From an uncultured Sutterella sp. (GTDB taxonomy: Bacteria; Pseudomonadota; Gammaproteobacteria; Burkholderiales; Burkholderiaceae_F), in NCBI GenBank assembly GCA_905194315.1, contig CAJJRX010000011.1:1-50341 (forward strand): a stretch of 50,341 nt of DNA. The letters are read 5' to 3'. Numbering within the stretch: the stretch's first letter is position 1; each line of letters starts with the position of its first letter. A program made the position numbers and the translations under genes. Below are positions 46,379-50,341 of the stretch, piece after piece. The notes below the pieces were generated by a model that was not told where the DNA came from, did no database searches, and saw nothing but the letters and a program-made list of their open reading frames with translations.

Positions 46379-47806
46379 ATGACAAAAAGCTTTTTGTTGA
46401 TTCCAGCGTTGATGGCTTTTGGGCTGACAGGCTGTGTGAATCTGGCTCCTGATAACGGGACGCCGGCCTCTCCGGCTCCGCAGCAGTGGCCTCAGGGTGA
46501 GGCCTATGCGCCGTTGCCTGCACAGGCTGATCTCCTTCCCCAGTGGCGCGCTGTTTTTACCGATGCAAAACTGCAGAAGGTGATTGAACTCGCGCTCGCC
46601 AACAACCGGGATTTGCGCACGGCAGCGCTTAATGTTGAAAAGGCCCGGGCCGCCTATGGCGTGACCCGTTCAGCGGAATTCCCTTCGATTAATGCGACGG
46701 GCTCGAATGCCGCTGCTCATACTGCAGGTACCGTGAATCAGACCGGTGTGGGACGCACCGGCCACAACTACACGGCACAGCTTGCGATGGCTGCGTTTGA
46801 ACTCGACTTCTTTAGCCGTGTACGCAACATGTCCGAAGCGGCTCTGCAGTCGTATCTGGCCACCGAGGATGCTCAGCGTTCTTCGCAGAGTGCCATTATT
46901 GCCCAGACGGCAATGGCCTGGCATCAGCTCGGCGCGGATCGTGAACAGCTGGCGCTGCAGCGTCGCCTCCTGAAGAGCCAGGAGGAGAGCTACAAACTGA
47001 TTCAAAGCAGTTTTGAGATCGGTGCTGCCAGCAAGCTCGATCTTGAACAGGCCCGCACAACGATGGAAGCCGCTCGTGCCAATATCGTCAGCTACATTCG
47101 TGCCGTTGCTCAGGATAAAAACGCTCTGGATCTGCTGTGCGGATCCACGGTGGGCGAAGAGCTTCTCCCGGAAGGTCTTCCGTCTCAGGCAATGGCGAGT
47201 ACAGTGCCGGTCGGACTGCCCGGTGAGGTACTTCTGAAGCGGCCTGATATTCTGGCTGCGGAACGCGCACTGCGTGCTGCGGATGCCAACATCGGTGTGG
47301 CTCGTGCAGCTTTCTTCCCGCGCGTGACACTGGTTGCCGGTGCCGGTTCTGCCGGCCTGCATCTGAGCGACCTCTTTGATGCGCACTCCGGTATGTGGAG
47401 TTTCACGCCGAGTATCTCTCTGCCGATTTTCAACGGCGGTCTGAATAAGGCCAATCTGGAGGTTGCCAAGGTAGAACAGCGTATTGCAGTGGCTGATTAT
47501 GAAAAGGCCATTCAGGTCGCGTTCAAGGAGGTCTCCAACTCTCTGGCGCAGGTTGGCACGGCCGACCGTGAGCTTGAGGCCCGTCAGGCGTATACCGATG
47601 CTGCGGATCAGGCGTATCAGCTCAGCGACATCAGTTATAAAGCCGGTGCCGTCTCATACTCCGATGTGCTTGTCGCTCAGCGTGCAATGGTGCAGGCTCA
47701 TCAGGTGCTGATTAATACCAGACTGTCCAAGGTTTCCGGGCTGATTACCCTGTATCAGGCACTTGGCGGCGGGTCTGACCTTGAAAAGGTCGAGGAGAAT
47801 AAGTAA
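46379..47806 (+). CDS. Outer-membrane efflux channel lipoprotein (OprM/NodT family)
   Basis: TolC-like exit duct (475 residues) with signal peptide and lipobox FGLTGC (Cys about 19), so a lipoprotein of the OprM/CusC/NodT type. Two repeated OEP domains: WRAVFTDAKLQKVIELALANNRDLRTAALNVEKARA and the second half with LKRPDILAAERALRAADANIGVARAAFFPRVTL. The frame is open back to 46304 inside acrB, but the ATG at 46379 starts the signal peptide (MTKSFLLIPALMAF) and has AAGG upstream. Completes the tripartite pump. Confidence 0.94.
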   Translation: MTKSFLLIPALMAFGLTGCVNLAPDNGTPASPAPQQWPQGEAYAPLPAQADLLPQWRAVFTDAKLQKVIELALANNRDLRTAALNVEKARAAYGVTRSAEFPSINATGSNAAAHTAGTVNQTGVGRTGHNYTAQLAMAAFELDFFSRVRNMSEAALQSYLATEDAQRSSQSAIIAQTAMAWHQLGADREQLALQRRLLKSQEESYKLIQSSFEIGAASKLDLEQARTTMEAARANIVSYIRAVAQDKNALDLLCGSTVGEELLPEGLPSQAMASTVPVGLPGEVLLKRPDILAAERALRAADANIGVARAAFFPRVTLVAGAGSAGLHLSDLFDAHSGMWSFTPSISLPIFNGGLNKANLEVAKVEQRIAVADYEKAIQVAFKEVSNSLAQVGTADRELEARQAYTDAADQAYQLSDISYKAGAVSYSDVLVAQRAMVQAHQVLINTRLSKVSGLITLYQALGGGSDLEKVEENK

Positions 47807-48475
47807 GTGGCCAGTAATGCGAACGTGAGAGGCGGTCGCCGTAAGGTCAGAAACCGGATTGAGGAAGGCAGTGACTCGAGCCGCCGCCAGCAGATACTGG
47901 ATGCGGCGCGGGCCTGCTTTACCGAGAGAGGGTTGAGACAGACAACGATTCGCCATATCGCAGAGAAAGCCGGGATGAGTGTGGGACATATCTACAACTC
48001 TTTCTCGAGCAAGGAGGAAATTGTTGAGGCCATGGCCAGGGCTCATGCCGAAACGTTTACCAAGATGCTTTTCGAAGATCTTGGGGCCGACCGGGATGAC
48101 CGCACGAAATGTGAAATGCATTTCCGGCGTATGCTCGACCGTATTCTCGACTCTGAGTCCGCGTATCTGATGGTCTCTTTTCTTAATGAGGCGCTCACCA
48201 ATGAAAGAATCTGCTCTCTGATGTCTTCATTGATGATTGAGTTCAAGGATCAGATCATGGAGATGAGAGGCCCCAAATGCTCTCACATCTCCAGTGAGGT
48301 GCTTGAGGCGCGCATCATGTTTATGATGTCACTGTTTCAGGGGTTGCGCTGTATCGCTTTCTTCTTCCCCAAGCATGACAAGGCTCTTCTCAAGCAGGTC
48401 GCTATTGAACGGCTGATGCAGTGGGTCGATGCGGATAATACGGAGCGTCAGCGACTGACTCAGTCCAAGAGCTGA
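47807..48475 (+). CDS. TetR-family transcriptional repressor of the efflux operon
   Basis: A 222-residue TetR/AcrR-type regulator. The N-terminal HTH is at about 24-70 (RRQQILDAARACFTERGLRQTTIRHIAEKAGMSVGHIYNSFSSKEEIV), preceded by a basic arm. The C-terminal ligand domain is helical, with LDSESAYLMVSFLNEALTNERICSLMSSLM, and specific ligands cannot be told. It starts with GTG immediately after the channel stop codon (GGAG 9 bases before), so it is co-transcribed with the pump. This predicts feedback through the two palindromes at 41868-41929. Confidence 0.9.
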   Translation: MASNANVRGGRRKVRNRIEEGSDSSRRQQILDAARACFTERGLRQTTIRHIAEKAGMSVGHIYNSFSSKEEIVEAMARAHAETFTKMLFEDLGADRDDRTKCEMHFRRMLDRILDSESAYLMVSFLNEALTNERICSLMSSLMIEFKDQIMEMRGPKCSHISSEVLEARIMFMMSLFQGLRCIAFFFPKHDKALLKQVAIERLMQWVDADNTERQRLTQSKS

Positions 48476-48498
48476 TACTAGGGTTAATACCTATCACC

Positions 48499-48525
48499 AG
48501 CGGAGGTTTTTACCTCCGCTTTTTT
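48499..48525 (+). terminator. Terminator of the efflux operon
   Basis: AGCGGAGGT (48499-48507) pairs with ACCTCCGCT (48512-48520) over a TTTT loop, followed by TTTTT. Confidence 0.93.
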
Positions 48526-48564
48526 CGGATTTTTTCCTTTCTATTTTCGTCAAAACAGGTATTA

Positions 48565-48580
48565 TTGGAGGCCTCTTTGC
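48565..48580 (+). promoter_or_regulatory. Possible sigma-54 promoter of dctA
   Basis: TTGG (48565-48568) and TTGC (48577-48580) give GG-N10-GC, the invariant spacing of -24/-12 promoters. The bases between (AGGCCTCT) match the consensus CACG poorly. dctA is a known sigma-54 target in several Proteobacteria. Confidence 0.3.
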
Positions 48581-48654
48581 GTTTTGAGACCGCCGTGGGC
48601 GATACGAACCCTCCTGTCGCCTGTTGTATAGACAACTAACTAAAGGAACTGATC

Positions 48655-49953
48655 ATGTCAGTGAAAGCGAATCAGAAAACGCCTATTTATAAGGTGCTCT
48701 ACTTTCAAGTGATTTGCGCCATTATTTTAGGTGTGCTACTCGGGAATTTCTTCCCTGACATCGGATCGCAGATGAAGCCTTTTGGTGACGGGTTCATTCG
48801 TCTCATCAAAATGGTTATTGCCCCGGTTATCTTCTGTACTGTTGTGACAGGGATTGCCGGCATGGAAGACATGAAGAAGGTGGGCAAGACGGGCGGTCTC
48901 GCACTGCTGTATTTCGAGGTGGTCTCTACTATCGCCCTCATTATCGGGCTTATCGTGGTGAACACGATCCAGCCTGGCGCCGGGATGCATGTGGATCCCT
49001 CTACGCTCGATACCAAGGCTGTGGCTGCCTATTCAGAGCCGGGTAAACTTCAGTCCACCACTGATTTCATCATGAATATCATCCCGCACACGATTGTCGG
49101 TGCGTTTGCCGAGGGTGAAATTCTTCAGGTGCTCTTTTTCTCGGTGCTGTTCGGGTTTGCTCTGCACAAATTCGGCGGTCGCGGAACGCTGATCTTTGAT
49201 GTGATTGAAAAGACCTCTCACGTCCTCTTCCAGATTGTCGGCATGATCATGCGAGTGGCTCCTATCGGTGCCTTCGGTGCCATGGCCTTCACCATTGGTA
49301 AGTACGGCATTGCCTCCCTGCTGCCGCTGGCCAAACTCATGGGTACGTTCTACCTGACCTGTATTCTTTTTATTGTGTTTGTGCTTGGTACCATCTGTCG
49401 TGTTCACGGTTTCTCTCTGCTGAAATATCTCTCCTATATCAAGGATGAGCTCCTGATTGTGCTCGGTACATCCTCTTCGGAGTCTGTGCTCCCGCGCATG
49501 ATGACCAAAATGGAAATGGCCGGCGTCTCTCGATCTGTTGTGGGTCTGGTTATCCCGACCGGCTATTCGTTCAATCTGGACGGCACAGCGATTTACCTCA
49601 CGATGGCATCGGTCTTTATCGCTCAGGCCTGTGATGTGGATATGACGCTCACTCAGCAGCTGACACTGCTTGCGGTGCTGCTTCTGACATCCAAGGGTGC
49701 TGCCGGTGTGACGGGCTCGGGTTTTATCGTGCTTGCTGCCACTCTCTCTGCTGTGGGCCATGTGCCTATTGCCGGTCTGGCACTGATTCTGGGTATTGAC
49801 CGCTTCATGAGTGAAGCCCGTGCTATCACGAACATGATCGGTAACGGTATTGCCTGTGTGGTTGTGGGTCACTGGTGCAAAGAGGTGAACAATACCAAAC
49901 TGCATGAAGTTCTGCTCAATCACCCGAAAGAGGACAGAGAGATCCAGCTCTGA
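48655..49953 (+). CDS. dctA: C4-dicarboxylate transporter DctA
   Basis: DAACS-family symporter (432 residues; E. coli DctA 428) importing succinate, fumarate and malate with cations. Near-diagnostic segments: KMVIAPVIFCTVVTGIAGMEDMKKVGKTG, LLYFEVVSTIALIIGLIVVN, GTSSSESVLPRMMTKME and PTGYSFNLDGTAIYLTMASVFIAQAC. ILGIDRFMSEARAITNMIGNG is the substrate/cation-binding end. AAAGGAACTGATC precedes the ATG. Stands as a single gene with its own terminator. Confidence 0.95.
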   Translation: MSVKANQKTPIYKVLYFQVICAIILGVLLGNFFPDIGSQMKPFGDGFIRLIKMVIAPVIFCTVVTGIAGMEDMKKVGKTGGLALLYFEVVSTIALIIGLIVVNTIQPGAGMHVDPSTLDTKAVAAYSEPGKLQSTTDFIMNIIPHTIVGAFAEGEILQVLFFSVLFGFALHKFGGRGTLIFDVIEKTSHVLFQIVGMIMRVAPIGAFGAMAFTIGKYGIASLLPLAKLMGTFYLTCILFIVFVLGTICRVHGFSLLKYLSYIKDELLIVLGTSSSESVLPRMMTKMEMAGVSRSVVGLVIPTGYSFNLDGTAIYLTMASVFIAQACDVDMTLTQQLTLLAVLLLTSKGAAGVTGSGFIVLAATLSAVGHVPIAGLALILGIDRFMSEARAITNMIGNGIACVVVGHWCKEVNNTKLHEVLLNHPKEDREIQL

Positions 49954-49974
49954 TCAACCGGCCGGTAAAAAAAC

Positions 49975-50013
49975 GGCACTGTTTCCGCTGCTCAGGAAAC
50001 GGTGCCTTTTTTA
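49975..50013 (+). terminator. Intrinsic terminator of dctA
   Basis: GGCACTGTTTCC (49975-49986) pairs with GGAAACGGTGCC (49995-50006) with one G-U, loop 8 bases, followed by TTTTTTATT. Confidence 0.93.
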
Positions 50014-50082
50014 TTGACCTTACTGTCCGACATACTTGCCTTTGTGTTTTGAATATTTTTTGTACTTATATACGGGGATTAC

Positions 50083-50298
50083 TCATATGGCGCAGCCATT
50101 GCCGGGAGCACGCCCGTCTTTGACAGCGTGCCTGGAATGTACATAAGATTTAGCAATATCGGCGTGGCAGGTAAAGCACGGGCTTTTCGCGTCATTACTG
50201 GTAGCTGGGGTTTGTGCTGCCGCAAAGGCCGATGAAGCGAAAATGCCAATACTCAGCATGACTGAAACGACCAGATGTTGTCTGACTGTTAGGCGCAA
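50083..50298 (-). pseudogene. Truncated periplasmic multihaem cytochrome c / flavocytochrome c fragment
   Basis: A 71-codon frame with a signal peptide (RLTVRQHLVVSVMLSIGIFASSAFA) and one haem site CFTCH (residues 41-45), then SYVHSRHAVKDGRAPGNGCAI and a TGA. In tetrahaem cytochromes and flavocytochrome c the GC would start the second C-x2-C-H site. Here the frame stops after GCAI, and no other frame continues it, so only the N-terminus survives. The start is a TTG at 50298 without a ribosome site; an upstream in-frame TAG blocks extension. Most likely a gene remnant; a real one-haem protein is less likely. Confidence 0.55.
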
Positions 50299-50341
50299 CG
50301 TTATACTGACCCACTAAAGAGGAAGTCTCTGTGTGCCATTG

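Noticed and set aside
1..50341. CRISPR arrays, rRNA genes, toxin-antitoxin or defence systems
   Set aside because: No regularly spaced direct repeats, no rRNA signatures and no cas, toxin or restriction genes were seen.

Overview
The window reads as a chromosomal origin-proximal region of a Betaproteobacterium, most likely Sutterellaceae (Sutterella/Parasutterella-like). This placement rests on family-level resemblance of the proteins (GyrB, DnaA, HemE, DctA, UbiE with an adjacent DUF971 gene), the gene order dnaA-dnaN-gyrB without recF, and a haem-binding cytochrome fragment at the right edge. No database search was run. Almost everything is core housekeeping, with an IS3-family transposase cut by the left edge and a broken cytochrome c gene at the right edge.

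Layout. 1-870: IS3-type transposase OrfB (+). 1003-2437: BON-domain lipoprotein and a cysteine-rich Crp/Fnr-type regulator (both -). 2460-2880: non-coding block packed with DnaA boxes, a DnaA-trio-like CTA repeat and an AT-rich stretch, my best candidate for oriC. 2880-11416 (-): FadH-like flavoprotein overlapping a cytosolic 5'-nucleotidase, then gyrB, dnaN and dnaA. 11417-12022: divergent dnaA/rpmH control region with an inverted pair of perfect DnaA boxes. 12023-21631 (+): rpmH-rnpA-yidD-yidC, a small membrane protein gene (-), mnmE-mnmG-rsmG, a marC-family gene, parA-parB. 21860-28878 (+): complete F1Fo ATP synthase operon atpIBEFHAGDC. 29077-33283 (+): uspA, hemE with a hairpin-rich leader, a second DnaA-box cluster, priA. 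33312-35914 (+): tRNA-Arg(CCG), DUF971 gene, ubiE, Tim44-like gene. 36124-40956 (+): sodium:solute symporter, glmU, glmS. 41032-41679 (-): second marC-family gene. 41868-48475 (+): acrAB-oprM-type RND efflux operon with its TetR regulator and two matching operator palindromes. 48655-49953 (+): dctA. 50083-50298 (-): truncated cytochrome c.

How it works together. Replication initiation and the sliding clamp, gyrase, chromosome partitioning, RNase P/ribosome, membrane insertion, tRNA wobble modification and ATP synthesis sit together. glmU and glmS supply UDP-GlcNAc. DctA supplies C4-dicarboxylates, which fits an organism living on fumarate/succinate respiration. The efflux operon looks self-regulated through its last gene.

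No radically new multi-gene system is visible. The points most worth checking are: (i) the origin-like block at 2.46-2.87 kb, which would put dnaA-dnaN-gyrB on the lagging strand; (ii) the FadH-like protein that lacks the usual active-site and NAD(P)-binding motifs; (iii) hairpins between ATP synthase genes and in the hemE leader; (iv) the efflux operators; and (v) the truncated cytochrome.
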